Source: Pseudopelagicola sp.
GTDB lineage: Bacteria > Pseudomonadota > Alphaproteobacteria > Rhodobacterales > Rhodobacteraceae
NCBI GenBank assembly: GCA_026195905.1
Contig: JAPHRE010000051.1
Location: 1 to 51,237, forward strand
Direction: 5' to 3'
Length of the DNA stretch: 51,237 bases
Shown here: piece after piece, positions 24,701 to 33,233 of the stretch
How the letters are laid out: each line of letters begins with the position of its first letter
How positions within the stretch are numbered: the first letter of the stretch is position 1
Notes under the pieces: generated by a model
What the model was told of the DNA's origin: nothing
What the model saw: the letters and a program-made list of their open reading frames with translations, nothing else
Database searches by the model: none
Program-made: the position numbers and the translations under genes

Positions 24701-26294
24701 GGAAGAAATGCGACAGCGGGCGGTATTTCTTCGAAAGAACCGCGCTCGGCGTGTCATCGCCCATCGACGCGATGGATTCCTTGCCATCCTCTGCCATCGG
24801 CGCAAGGATCTGCTCAAGCTCTTCCATCGTATAGCCCGCCGCGATCTGACGCTTGCGCAGCTCCGCACCTGTGAAAATCGGCGTCTCCGCGACATCGGCA
24901 AGATCGCCCTCAAGGTCTTTGATCTTGTCGACCCACTCGCCATAGGGGCGCGAGTCCGCAAGGCAATCCTTAAGCTCTTTGTCCCGGAAAAGGCGGCCCT
25001 CTTTCATGTCCACAGCAATCATTTGCCCCGGACCAAGCGCACCCTTCTCAACCACCGACGACTCGTCGGTCGGCACCATGCCAACCTCGGACCCCGCAAT
25101 AAGCAAGCCATCGCCGGTCACGACATAGCGCATCGGGCGCAGGCCGTTGCGATCAAGCCCGCCACAGACCCAACGCCCGTCCGTCATGGCAAGCGCCGCA
25201 GGGCCGTCCCACGGCTCCATGACCGAGTTGCAATAGGAATACATATTGCGCCAGCTTTCCGGCAGTTCCACCGCGCTCTGCGACCAGGATTCCGGCACAA
25301 GCATCGTCTTGGCCATCGGCGCAGAGCGCCCGGCCCGCACGAAAACCTCGAACACACCGTCAAGCGCCGCCGAATCCGACGCGCCGCTCGGCACGATCGG
25401 CTTAATGTCGTCCGCAAGCTCGCCAAAGAAGGAACTCGCCATGCGGATTTCATGGCTTTTCATCCAATTTAGGTTGCCCTTAAGCGTATTGATCTCGCCG
25501 TTATGCGCCAACATGCGGAACGGCTGCGCAAGCCACCATTGCGGGAAAGTGTTGGTCGAATAGCGCTGGTGATAGAGGGCGAATGCCGATTCAAACCGCT
25601 CATCCTGAAGGTCAGGGTAGAAAACCGCGACCTGCTCGGCAAGCATCATCCCCTTGTAGATAATCGACCGGCACGACAACGACGCAATATAAAGCTCGTT
25701 GATATTTGCCGCGATGGCCGCTTTCTCGATCCGGCGACGGATCACATAAAGCTCACGCTCAAAGGTCTCTTCATCAACGCCTTTTGCGTTTGAAATCAGG
25801 ATTTGCTCGATCTCGGGGCGCGTCGCATTGGCTTTTTCCCCAAGGCAGGTCGTATCAACCGGCACATGGCGCCAGCCATAGATGGAATACCCCATCCGCA
25901 AGACTTCGCTCTCGACGATGGTCCGACATGCTTCCTGCGCGCCAAAATCCGTCCGCGGGAGGAATACCTGACCCACCGCGATCAATTCGTCCATGCGCGG
26001 CTCGTGGCCGGTGCGGCGGATTTGATCGTAAAAGAACGGGGCCGGGATCTGCACATGGATACCCGCGCCATCGCCGGTCATCCCGTCGGCATCAACCGCC
26101 CCACGATGCCAGATCGCCTTGAGCGCAGTGATCCCCGCCTCAACGACTTTCCGGCTCGGCTTGCCATCAATCGACACAACAAGGCCAACGCCGCAGGAAG
26201 AATGCTCTTCCGATTCGCTATAGAGACCGTTCTCGGCCATCCATTTGCGCTTGGCTTGTTCCTCACGGACCCAGTTCTCATCATACTTGGTCAT
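21756..26294 (-). CDS. gltB: Glutamate synthase (NADPH) large subunit
   Basis: A 1512-residue large subunit of glutamate synthase, which makes two glutamates from glutamine and 2-oxoglutarate. The N-terminal glutaminase nucleophile is C34 (SSCGVG), so about 33 residues would be removed as propeptide. The FMN/synthase domain has GGTGASPATSIKYAGLPWE, and the 3Fe-4S cluster motif is CIMVRQCQSNTCPVG. The C-terminal beta-helix domain (GANDYVAKGLSGGT-like region) follows. The ATG at 26294 is chosen because AAAGGG lies nine bases upstream; an ATG at 26312 is also in frame. gltD is encoded upstream after a 120-base gap containing an 11-bp repeat array. Confidence 0.96.
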   Translation of the reverse strand: MTKYDENWVREEQAKRKWMAENGLYSESEEHSSCGVGLVVSIDGKPSRKVVEAGITALKAIWHRGAVDADGMTGDGAGIHVQIPAPFFYDQIRRTGHEPRMDELIAVGQVFLPRTDFGAQEACRTIVESEVLRMGYSIYGWRHVPVDTTCLGEKANATRPEIEQILISNAKGVDEETFERELYVIRRRIEKAAIAANINELYIASLSCRSIIYKGMMLAEQVAVFYPDLQDERFESAFALYHQRYSTNTFPQWWLAQPFRMLAHNGEINTLKGNLNWMKSHEIRMASSFFGELADDIKPIVPSGASDSAALDGVFEVFVRAGRSAPMAKTMLVPESWSQSAVELPESWRNMYSYCNSVMEPWDGPAALAMTDGRWVCGGLDRNGLRPMRYVVTGDGLLIAGSEVGMVPTDESSVVEKGALGPGQMIAVDMKEGRLFRDKELKDCLADSRPYGEWVDKIKDLEGDLADVAETPIFTGAELRKRQIAAGYTMEELEQILAPMAEDGKESIASMGDDTPSAVLSKKYRPLSHFFRQNFSQVTNPPIDSLREYRVMSLKTRFGNLKNVLDEDGSQTEIVMLESPFVGNAQFEKLLAAFDDTVVRIDCTFGADEGAGALQAGLARIRAEAEDAVRSGAGHLILSDEAQGETRVAMPMILATSAVHSHLTGNGLRTFCSLNVRSAECIDPHYFAVLIGAGATVVNPYLAADSLAERIERGLLDMDLTTAVARYREAIDQGLLKIMAKMGISVISSYRGGLNFEAVGLSRAMCAEFFPGMTSRISGIGVSGIQRKVEEIHAQGFKSDQDVLPVGGFYKARKSGETHAWGAQTMHLMQAACNKASYELWKQYSGAMRSNPPIHLRDLLDIKPIGKPVPLEEVESITAIRKRFVTPGMSLGALSPEAHKTLNVAMNRIGAKSDSGEGGEDPAHFVPEPNGDNPSAKIKQVASGRFGVTAEYLNQCEELEIKVAQGAKPGEGGQLPGMKVTDLIARLRHSTKGVTLISPPPHHDIYSIEDLAQLIYDLKQINPRCKVTVKLVASSGVGTIAAGVAKAKADVILISGHNGGTGASPATSIKYAGLPWEMGLTEAHQVLAMNNLRSRVTLRTDGGLRTGRDIVMAAMMGAEEYGIGTAALIAMGCIMVRQCQSNTCPVGVCTQDPELRAKYSGSADKVVNLITFYAQEVREILASIGARSIDEVIGRADLLAQVSRGAAHLDDLDLNPLLITVDGAKDIVYDRNKPRNAVPDTLDAEIVRDAHRFLEDGEKMQLSYAVQNTHRTVGTRTSSHIVRNFGMRNALQEDHLTVKLTGSAGQSLGAFAAPGLKIEVSGDANDYVAKGLSGGTVVVRPPQVSPLTASDNTIIGNTVLYGATDGHLFAAGRAGERFAVRNSGAKVVVEGCGSNGCEYMTGGIAVILGEIGANFGAGMTGGMAYLHDPEGKAENVMNLETLVICPVTVSHWEDQLKGLIERHVKETGSRKAADILQHWDIEKANFLQVCPKEMLAHLPAPLSEEPEAMPAE

Positions 26295-26372
26295 GGTGTA
26301 ACCCTTTCTCATTCCCTTTGGTCAGCCTGGCTGACCTTCGGTGCGGGGCCGTCTTTCCGGCTCATCAAATCG

Positions 26373-26416
26373 CACCGACGCAATACCGACGTAATACCGA
26401 CGCGTTACAGAACCCT
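26373..26416. repeat. Array of 11-bp units, copy B (gltD-gltB gap)
   Basis: Units of consensus TACCGACGYAA: CACCGACGCAA, TACCGACGTAA, TACCGACGCGT and a decayed fourth that runs into the gltD stop codon. The sequence matches the array at 11617-11660, with 36 of the 40 bases from 26371 to 26410 identical by eye, although the two lie about 15 kb apart in unrelated contexts. It occupies the untranslated gap within the gltD-gltB transcript. Confidence 0.65.
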
Positions 26417-27848
26417 ATTCTGCCGCCACCGAAACGCCTTTGTTGAACCGCTCAAGGATCGCATCGGCACAGTCGCGCCCGTCCTTGATCGCCCAGACGA
26501 CAAGACTTGCGCCGCGCACGATATCGCCGACCGCATAGACCCCATCCATCTCCGTTGCACCCGTGGTAAAGGCCGCCTTGACCGTGCCCCAACGGGTCAC
26601 TTCAAGCTCGGGCTGGTCCCACAAAACCGGCAGGTCTTCCGGCTCAAAGCCAAGCGCCTTGATGACGAGATCGGCCTCTTCGACGTAATCCGCGCCTTCG
26701 ATAACTTCCGGCGATTGCCGCCCTGTCGCATCCGGCAGGCCAAGACGCATCCGCTGGACCATGACGCCGCTCACAGGATCGCCGCTAAAGCCTTTCGGCG
26801 CAGCAAGCCATTCAAAGATAACGCCCTCTTCCTCGGCATTCTGCGTCTCGCGTTGCGACCCCGGCATATTGGCACGGTCACGACGATAGAGGCATTTGAC
26901 GCTCTCCGCGCCCTGACGAATGGCCGTGCGCACACAGTCCATCGCGGTATCGCCGCCGCCGATGACGACAACCTTCTTGCCCTCGGCATTGAGTTCGCCG
27001 CTCTCGTATTCGGCAACCGTGTCGCCAAAGTTCAGGCGGTTCGAGCAGGTGAGGTAATCAATCGCCCGCACGATGCCTTTCGCCGTCGACCCCGGACCGC
27101 TGAGATCGCGGGTTTTGTAGACGCCGGTGGCGATAATAACTGCATCATGTGCTTTGCGGATCTCATCAAACGAAATATCTTCGCCGACATTGCAATCCAT
27201 CTTGAAGGTGACTCCGCCCTCTTCAAGCTGCTGGTTGCGCCGCAGAACGATGTCTTTCTCAAGTTTGAAGCCCGGAATACCATAGGTCAAAAGGCCGCCC
27301 GCGCGGTCATAGCGGTCATAGATCGTGACCTGCACGCCTGCGCGCCGCAGGCGGTCCGCCGCCGCAAGACCACCGGGGCCAGCGCCGATAATGCCAACAC
27401 TCTCCGTGCGCTCCTGCGCCGGTTTGATCGCCTTGACCCAACCCCGCTCCCATGCCGTGTCGGTGATGTATTTCTCAACCGAGCCGATGGTCACGGTGCC
27501 GTGGCCGGATTGCTCAATGACGCAATTACCTTCGCAAAGCCGGTCCTGCGGGCAGATGCGACCACAGATTTCCGGGAAAGTGTTGGTCGCCTGGCTGAGC
27601 GCATAAGCCTCTTCAAGGCGGCCCATAGCAGTCATGCGGAGCCAGTCCGGAATATTGTTATGGAGCGGACAATGTGACTGGCAGTAGGGCACACCGCATT
27701 GCGAACACCGGCTGGCCTGCTCGGCCGCCTTTGCATCCGCGTATTCCGCATAAATCTCGTGGAAATCCTGCGCCCGTTGATCCGCGTCCCGCTTTTCCGG
27801 CATATCGCGTTCCACAGATATAAATTTCAGCATGGGTTGCTTAGCCAC
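26415..27848 (-). CDS. gltD: Glutamate synthase (NADPH) small subunit
   Basis: A 477-residue FAD- and NADPH-binding subunit that feeds electrons to GltB. The N-terminal cysteine clusters for 4Fe-4S centres are seen in CSQCGVPYCQSHCP and CGRICPQDRLCEGNC. The FAD-binding GAGPGGLAAADRLRRAG and NADPH-binding VIGGGDTAMDCVRTA motifs follow. The start is GTG at 27848, eight bases after AGGAGG. A long AT-rich leader with a palindrome lies upstream. Encoding gltD before gltB is the reverse of the E. coli order. Confidence 0.95.
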   Translation of the reverse strand: MAKQPMLKFISVERDMPEKRDADQRAQDFHEIYAEYADAKAAEQASRCSQCGVPYCQSHCPLHNNIPDWLRMTAMGRLEEAYALSQATNTFPEICGRICPQDRLCEGNCVIEQSGHGTVTIGSVEKYITDTAWERGWVKAIKPAQERTESVGIIGAGPGGLAAADRLRRAGVQVTIYDRYDRAGGLLTYGIPGFKLEKDIVLRRNQQLEEGGVTFKMDCNVGEDISFDEIRKAHDAVIIATGVYKTRDLSGPGSTAKGIVRAIDYLTCSNRLNFGDTVAEYESGELNAEGKKVVVIGGGDTAMDCVRTAIRQGAESVKCLYRRDRANMPGSQRETQNAEEEGVIFEWLAAPKGFSGDPVSGVMVQRMRLGLPDATGRQSPEVIEGADYVEEADLVIKALGFEPEDLPVLWDQPELEVTRWGTVKAAFTTGATEMDGVYAVGDIVRGASLVVWAIKDGRDCADAILERFNKGVSVAAE

Positions 27849-27983
27849 GGCAGCTGCCTCCTGATAATCCTAGTCACGCGCTTTTAGATAATGTTGAAAA
27901 AATAATAAAGTAACTTGTGCTGACCTAAATGAAGAAATATCGCCGCAGGAACGCCGAAATTGATGAGGGATTGAAGTATTTTA

Positions 27984-27998
27984 TGTCCGATTCGGACT
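27984..27998. promoter_or_regulatory. Palindromic candidate operator in the gltD/uppP divergent region
   Basis: GTCCGA-T-TCGGAC is a perfect inverted repeat inside TTATGTCCGATTCGGACTTAA. It matches the site upstream of ilvE (4131-4145) at 13 of 15 core positions and in the TTA and AA flanks. It lies 136 bases before gltD and 71 before uppP. Confidence 0.55.
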
Positions 27999-28068
27999 TA
28001 AAATAAGACTTTCTTCTTAAATACAATAGCTTATACCCTAGCTCTATTCTCTACAGGACTCCGCTACC

Positions 28069-28872
28069 ATGAGCCTATTTCACATCCTTCTGGTCGCTAT
28101 CATTCAGGGCGTGACGGAATTTCTCCCCGTCAGCTCCTCTGGTCACCTGATTCTCCTGCCGAATCTTACCGGCCTCGACGATCAGGGACAGGCGATTGAC
28201 GTAGCGGTTCATATTGGAACCTTGGGCGCTGTGGTGCTCTATTTCTGGTCCGACGTGCGTATCGCACTGGCCGGATTGCCCCGCCTGCTGACGGGTCATA
28301 TCGACACGCCCGGAAGCCGCCTCGCCTTTCTCCTCATCATCGCCACGATCCCGGTCATCCTTGCAGGGCTGGTCCTCAAGCTTACCGGGCTGAACGATTC
28401 TCTGCGGTCAATCGCCGTCATCGGCTGGACAATGCTTGGCTTTGGCCTTGTGCTTTGGTGGATGGATCAAAACGGCCGTTCCAATAAACACACCAAGGAC
28501 TGGTCTGTGCGCGATGCGATTATTCTCGGTTTGTGGCAGATGATCGCCCTCATCCCCGGCACGTCCCGCTCTGGGATTACAATCACCGGCGCCCGTCAAC
28601 TGGGCTATGAGCGTAGCGAGGCAGCGCGCATTGCAATGCTGATGTCGATCCCCACCATTCTGGCAAGTGGTGCGCTCCTGGGCCTCGAAGTGGCGGGCAA
28701 CGCGGACATGGCAACCGCCCGCGACGGCGCCATCGCAGCGGTCTTTGCCTTTGTCGCCGCCCTCCTCGCCCTGGGGGTCATGATGCGACTGTTAAAATCG
28801 GTCAGCTATACGCCCTACGTGATCTACCGCGTGATCCTCGGGTGTGTGCTTCTTGTCATCGCATACACATAG
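28069..28872 (+). CDS. uppP: Undecaprenyl-diphosphate phosphatase
   Basis: A 267-residue polytopic membrane enzyme (BacA/UppP) that dephosphorylates undecaprenyl diphosphate so the lipid carrier can be reused for peptidoglycan, O-antigen and capsule synthesis. The two signature regions are present: FLPVSSSGHL near the N terminus (after GVTE) and IPGTSRSGITITGARQLG in the middle. AGGA precedes the ATG. It is divergent from gltD across an AT-rich region. Confidence 0.95.
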   Translation: MSLFHILLVAIIQGVTEFLPVSSSGHLILLPNLTGLDDQGQAIDVAVHIGTLGAVVLYFWSDVRIALAGLPRLLTGHIDTPGSRLAFLLIIATIPVILAGLVLKLTGLNDSLRSIAVIGWTMLGFGLVLWWMDQNGRSNKHTKDWSVRDAIILGLWQMIALIPGTSRSGITITGARQLGYERSEAARIAMLMSIPTILASGALLGLEVAGNADMATARDGAIAAVFAFVAALLALGVMMRLLKSVSYTPYVIYRVILGCVLLVIAYT

Positions 28873-28895
28873 GGCGGACGCTCTCGCATCCGCCC
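28872..28895. terminator. Hairpin between convergent uppP and the NDUFA9-like gene
   Basis: GGGCGGA (28872-28878) pairs with TCCGCCC (28889-28895). It begins at the uppP stop codon. No strong T-tract follows, so it may be a weak terminator. Confidence 0.4.
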
Positions 28896-28920
28896 CATAA
28901 CCCTTCATTGAAGCGATGAA

Positions 28921-29901
28921 TCACGCGCGCAGATTCTTGGCCGATTCTTTGATCGCATCATACTGACCCGACGGGCGGAACCGCCAAAGATAATCCGGCA
29001 GGATCGCCGCCATATTCGTCGGGGTAATGCCAAGATTGACAAAGCCCTTCGCGCCTTGCGTCACAACATTGTCTTTACGCAAAAGCCGAACCTGATCCCG
29101 CGTCAGAACCTTATTCTCAATAAGCCCCATGAGAACGGCCTGCACCATATCAAATACAAAGCCCATAAGATGCGCGATCCAGAATGGTACATTCACGATA
29201 AGGCGACGACGGTGCACCACCTGAAGCATATCCTGCATCAACTCTCGGAGCGTTGCGACATCCGGCCCGCCAAGCTCATAAATACCGCTGGCCTCGCCCT
29301 TGATCCCCATCACGGCCGCCTTGGCCACATCATCGACATAGACAGGCTGAAATTTGGTCTCAGCACCCACCAAAGGCAGGACCGGCCCAAGGCGCGACAT
29401 CGACGCGAAACGGTTGAAGAACCCATCATCCGGCCCGAAAACAACCGAGGGACGTAGGATCATCGCATTCGGCATGTATTCAAGAACGGCCGCCTCGCCT
29501 TCGGCTTTGGACCGTGCATAGCCGCTATCTGACTCCGCATCGGCCCCGATCGCGGACACATGGACCATCGTCGCAACTTTGGCCTCTGCGGCCAGCCGGG
29601 CAATACGCCCCGCGCCCTCGGCCTGAACCGCGTCAAAAGTATTCTTGCGATGCTCGCCAAGAACACCGACACAGTTCACAACCGCATCAGCCCCGGCCAT
29701 CGCCGCGGCAACCGACGCATCATCGCGAATGTTACAGAGCACCGGCTCCACCTGTCCAACCGCTCCGTAAGGGCGCACGAACATTGCCTCGTTGGGCCGA
29801 CGCACGGCCACGCGCACAAGCCAGCCCTCCTGCGCCATACGCCGTGCGATATGCCGCCCGACAAAGCCCGAACCGCCATAAATGGTCACAAGTTTCGGCA
29901 T
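28921..29901 (-). CDS. NDUFA9-like complex I-associated SDR protein
   Basis: A 327-residue atypical SDR. The Rossmann motif [15 protein letters not shown] starts near residue 8. The [21 protein letters not shown] region holds the YxxxK pair, and [16 protein letters not shown] follows. The length and pattern match the NDUFA9 subfamily, whose alphaproteobacterial members are related to the 39-kDa accessory subunit of respiratory complex I. Involvement in complex I is inferred from family only; no nuo genes are in the window. The ATG at 29901 is preceded by GGAGGG. Confidence 0.85.
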   Translation of the reverse strand: MPKLVTIYGGSGFVGRHIARRMAQEGWLVRVAVRRPNEAMFVRPYGAVGQVEPVLCNIRDDASVAAAMAGADAVVNCVGVLGEHRKNTFDAVQAEGAGRIARLAAEAKVATMVHVSAIGADAESDSGYARSKAEGEAAVLEYMPNAMILRPSVVFGPDDGFFNRFASMSRLGPVLPLVGAETKFQPVYVDDVAKAAVMGIKGEASGIYELGGPDVATLRELMQDMLQVVHRRRLIVNVPFWIAHLMGFVFDMVQAVLMGLIENKVLTRDQVRLLRKDNVVTQGAKGFVNLGITPTNMAAILPDYLWRFRPSGQYDAIKESAKNLRA

Positions 29902-30074
29902 GGAACCCTCCGAGGTCTGAAATCTGCCAAAAGAAATACGCCTCTTGGGGGGCCAAGCGCAAGGCTCAAACCCCGATAGCCTATAAGAAACCCCGCGCCA
30001 AAATGCCCCCAAAACAGAGAATCGCCGTTGACAGCAATCCACAGCAGGTCTAAACGCCAGCCTCACCAACCCGT

Positions 30075-30161
30075 GCCCAGATGGCGGAATTGGTAGACGC
30101 GCTAGCTTCAGGTGCTAGTGTCCGTATGGACGTGGAGGTTCGAGTCCTCTTCTGGGCACCA
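30075..30161 (+). tRNA. tRNA-Leu (anticodon CAG)
   Basis: The acceptor arms GCCCAGA (30075-30081) and TCTGGGC (30151-30157) pair perfectly and are followed by discriminator A and an encoded CCA. The anticodon stem CTAGC/GCTAG encloses loop TTCAGGT, which gives anticodon CAG. The long variable arm (TGTCCGTATGGACG) marks a class II tRNA, and GGTTCGAGTCC is the T-arm. Confidence 0.95.
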
Positions 30162-30319
30162 TTTAATATTTGAAATTCATTCCACCTCAGAAGACTATGT
30201 GACTGAAGCGACTTTAATCCGCTTTTGTGCCCCCCTTTCGACGAAAACACATAGAAAGAGGTTTCTTTGCCCCTCTATGGTGGCCAATTCTAGTGCTCGT
30301 CCATCGGAGGATACTATAC

Positions 30320-31480
30320 TTAAAGCGGTGTACGGGAGCTTCCCCGCTCAAGCGCATCTCGAATGATGGTCTCGAGCCGTACCAGAAAGGCATCATTATC
30401 AAATTTCTTGACTGCGGCCGCACGCGCGCGTTTCGCCATTTCCTCTGGGTTTCTCAATTCCATCGCCTGCCGTATCGACCGAGTGAAGCCTTCTTCGTCA
30501 AGCTCGTCGGTTAGATACCCGCTAACGCCCTCATCAATGGCCTCCGAAATGCCCGCATGACGGGTCGATATAACAATACAACCCGAAGCCATGGCTTCCT
30601 GAATCGCTGTTGGCATACCTTCGGTATCCCCATCTGCGCCGGTGATCGAGTGCTGAAGAAAGAACATTGCATTGGTCAACGCATCACGAACTGCTTCATG
30701 CCCTTGGTGGCCGACAAACCGGACGCGGTCCTCAATGCCCAGTTCTCGGGTCAAGTCGCGGGCCTTTCCTAGCAAGGGGCCGTCGCCAATCATCGTCAAC
30801 ACCGAATTCGGGCGCGAGGTCGTTGCTTTGTGAAAACACTTGATCGTTATCAGGGGGGCTTTCTTTTCAACAAAGCGGCCAACTGTCAAAAAACTATCCG
30901 AACGTTTATCTCCAGGCTTGAAGCGACGGACATCAACACCCGATGGCATAACATGCGTGTTGTGATGCTGAATCCCAAAAGCCGCTAAGTTATTAAGCAG
31001 GAATTGCGATACGGCAAAGGTACCGGCAAGACGCGGCATTAGTCGGCGGTACGCCTCTTGGTTTTCCTTTCGTCGTAAAAACGCCGACGCGTCATACCCT
31101 CTGAAATAGGCGAACATCGGAATTCCCAGTTCGGTCGCGATTGGAGAAAAGGTTAGCGCCACGGCACCAAACTCAGCCAAAATCACGGAAACGTCATGTT
31201 GGCGCAGATAGGCCTTTATCTCGCGTTTTATCTTTCCGTATGGGGGACGAGTAGTGCTGTATTTGAGTTTGTTCTTTGCCGCCCAATATGGCGATAAAAT
31301 CCTATCCAGTGTTGGAACAGCTTGGTCCTCAATGGCCAATACTGGGCGTTGATAAGGATTTTCCCCGAAGAATTCCCCACATAGAACAACTGTCTCTCCG
31401 CCGAAAAGAAGCCCTATATGGCGATTGACGAAGGTTTCTCCGGGTTTGAAATAACCTCCAGTAGCAATACAAATTCTCAT
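30320..31480 (-). CDS. Glycosyltransferase family 4 protein
   Basis: A 386-residue GT-B retaining glycosyltransferase. The C-terminal half has the GT4 donor-binding pattern: FLTVGRFVEKKAPL, MIGDGPLLGKARDL, RVRFVGHQGHEAV and EGMPTAIQEAMASGCIVISTRHAGISE, with the E-x7-E pair. The ATG at 31480 follows GGGGG; an alternative TTG at 31507 is less likely. Its DNA is visibly richer in A and T than its neighbours. It stands alone between tRNA-Leu and rnd, away from the main polysaccharide locus. Transfer from outside is possible. The sugar and acceptor are unknown. Confidence 0.85.
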   Translation of the reverse strand: MRICIATGGYFKPGETFVNRHIGLLFGGETVVLCGEFFGENPYQRPVLAIEDQAVPTLDRILSPYWAAKNKLKYSTTRPPYGKIKREIKAYLRQHDVSVILAEFGAVALTFSPIATELGIPMFAYFRGYDASAFLRRKENQEAYRRLMPRLAGTFAVSQFLLNNLAAFGIQHHNTHVMPSGVDVRRFKPGDKRSDSFLTVGRFVEKKAPLITIKCFHKATTSRPNSVLTMIGDGPLLGKARDLTRELGIEDRVRFVGHQGHEAVRDALTNAMFFLQHSITGADGDTEGMPTAIQEAMASGCIVISTRHAGISEAIDEGVSGYLTDELDEEGFTRSIRQAMELRNPEEMAKRARAAAVKKFDNDAFLVRLETIIRDALERGSSRTPL

Positions 31481-31652
31481 GGATCCCCCGAGCAAAAAAA
31501 TCCCCAACCTATCCAGCCGAGCCTGCGCACTAAGTAGAAGCTAAGGTCAATGCCAAACACATTGCCCCAGGTCATGACCGTTTCCATATGTCATTGAAAC
31601 GCTGCCTCGAAACCCGTAAGTCCTGTATATCCAGAGGTTCCAAGGCTTTCAG

Positions 31653-32264
31653 ATGGCGAATTACCTTTATCAACACGATCTTCCCGACGATCTCGATCTT
31701 GGTCCGGTTGTGGCCATCGACTGCGAAACGATGGGGCTTAACCCACATCGGGATAGGCTCTGTGTGATCCAGATGTCGGGCGGCGATGGCAACGCCCACC
31801 TTGTGCAGGTCGCAAAGGGTCAAACCCAAGCGCCCAATCTTTGCCGGATGCTCGAAGATCCGAACGTGCTCAAGCTATTTCATTTTGGCCGCTTCGACAT
31901 TGCCGCCATGTATAATGCCTTTGGTGCGCTTGCCGCGCCGGTCTATTGTACGAAAATCGCGTCCAAGCTAATCCGAACCTATACCGACCGCCACGGTCTG
32001 AAGAACCTGCTTCAGGAACTTGTCGGCGTTGATATCTCCAAACAACAGCAAATGAGCGATTGGGGCGCCGAGACCCTGACCACTGCCCAGCTCGACTATG
32101 CTGCGTCCGACGTTCTTTATCTTCATCGCCTGCGCGAGGCGCTCAACAAACGCCTTGATCGTGAAGGACGTGTCGACATGGCTCAGGCCTGTTTCGATTT
32201 CCTGCCGATGCGCGCACGGCTCGACCTTGCGGGCTGGCCCGAACAAGACATCTTTTCGCACTGA
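31653..32264 (+). CDS. rnd: Ribonuclease D-like 3'-5' exonuclease
   Basis: A 203-residue DEDDy exonuclease. The motifs are IDCETMGL (D and E), FHFGRFDIAAM (D) and YAASDVLYL (Y and D). It lacks the HRDC domains of E. coli RNase D, as is usual for the short alphaproteobacterial form that trims RNA 3' ends. The stop TGA overlaps the kdsD ATG by one base (TGATG), so the two are translationally linked. Confidence 0.88.
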   Translation: MANYLYQHDLPDDLDLGPVVAIDCETMGLNPHRDRLCVIQMSGGDGNAHLVQVAKGQTQAPNLCRMLEDPNVLKLFHFGRFDIAAMYNAFGALAAPVYCTKIASKLIRTYTDRHGLKNLLQELVGVDISKQQQMSDWGAETLTTAQLDYAASDVLYLHRLREALNKRLDREGRVDMAQACFDFLPMRARLDLAGWPEQDIFSH

Positions 32265-33232
32265 TGACACATAATCACACCTTCCTCGACACCGCCCGCC
32301 GCGTCATTGAAACCGAGGCGAATGCCCTGCGCGACCTTGGCAATAGCCTTGACGGAGATTTCAACAAGGCCGTTGAAACAATGCTTTCCGCCAAGGGAAG
32401 GATCATCGTTTCGGGCATGGGGAAATCCGGCCATATCGCCCGCAAGATCGCAGCAACCCTTGCATCAACAGGCACCCCCGCTCACTTTGTCCATCCAGCC
32501 GAAGCCTCGCATGGCGATCTTGGCATGATGGCACAGGGGGACGTTTCCCTTGTGCTGTCAAACTCGGGCGAGACCCCGGAATTGGCGGACGTGATCGCCT
32601 ATACCCGCCGCTTCAACATCCCGATGATCGGCGTTGCGAGCCGCCCCGCATCCACCCTCATCAAACAAGCAGATGTCGGCTTGATCCTGCCGCCCGCCGA
32701 AGAGGCCTGTGGCTCGGGCATTGTGCCGACGTCCTCGACAACCATGACCCTCGCCCTTGGCGATGCGCTGGCTATTGCGCTCATGGAGCATCGCCGCTTT
32801 ACACCGGAACATTTCCGCGAATTTCATCCCGGCGGCAAACTCGGCGCACAGCTTTCCCGTGTCAGCGACCTGATGCACAGCGGCGATGCCTTGCCGCTGG
32901 TGGCACAGCAAACTTCAATGGCCGATGCGCTCCTTGAAATAAGCCAAAAAGGCTTTGGCGTAGTCGGAGTCACAGACGCGACCGGCGCTCTTGCCGGGAT
33001 TATCACGGACGGCGATTTGCGCCGCCATATGGACGGCCTTCTTGATCACAGCGCCTGCGAAGTCATGACAAAAGCGCCCAAGACCATTCCGCCGGATGCG
33101 CTTGCCGAAGAGGCGGTCGCCCTTATGAATGCGCGCAAGATTACCTGTGTGTTCGTTATTGATCCGCAAGGCGACGGCACACCGCTTGGCCTCCTGCATA
33201 TCCATGACTGCCTGAGGGTTGGGCTCGGTTGA
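32264..33232 (+). CDS. kdsD: Arabinose-5-phosphate isomerase
   Basis: A 322-residue KpsF/GutQ-family enzyme that converts ribulose 5-phosphate to arabinose 5-phosphate, the first committed step to Kdo. The N-terminal SIS domain has GMGKSGHIARKIAATLASTGTPA. Two CBS domains fill the C terminus (about residues 205-320). Followed directly by lptC, lptA and lptB, it forms the lipopolysaccharide-export cluster seen in many proteobacteria. Confidence 0.93.
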   Translation: MTHNHTFLDTARRVIETEANALRDLGNSLDGDFNKAVETMLSAKGRIIVSGMGKSGHIARKIAATLASTGTPAHFVHPAEASHGDLGMMAQGDVSLVLSNSGETPELADVIAYTRRFNIPMIGVASRPASTLIKQADVGLILPPAEEACGSGIVPTSSTTMTLALGDALAIALMEHRRFTPEHFREFHPGGKLGAQLSRVSDLMHSGDALPLVAQQTSMADALLEISQKGFGVVGVTDATGALAGIITDGDLRRHMDGLLDHSACEVMTKAPKTIPPDALAEEAVALMNARKITCVFVIDPQGDGTPLGLLHIHDCLRVGLG

Positions 33233-33233
33233 T

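Noticed and set aside
30075-30161. tRNA-Leu as an active phage or island attachment site
   Set aside because: I found no second copy of the tRNA 3' end downstream and no integrase gene; only base composition hints at insertion.
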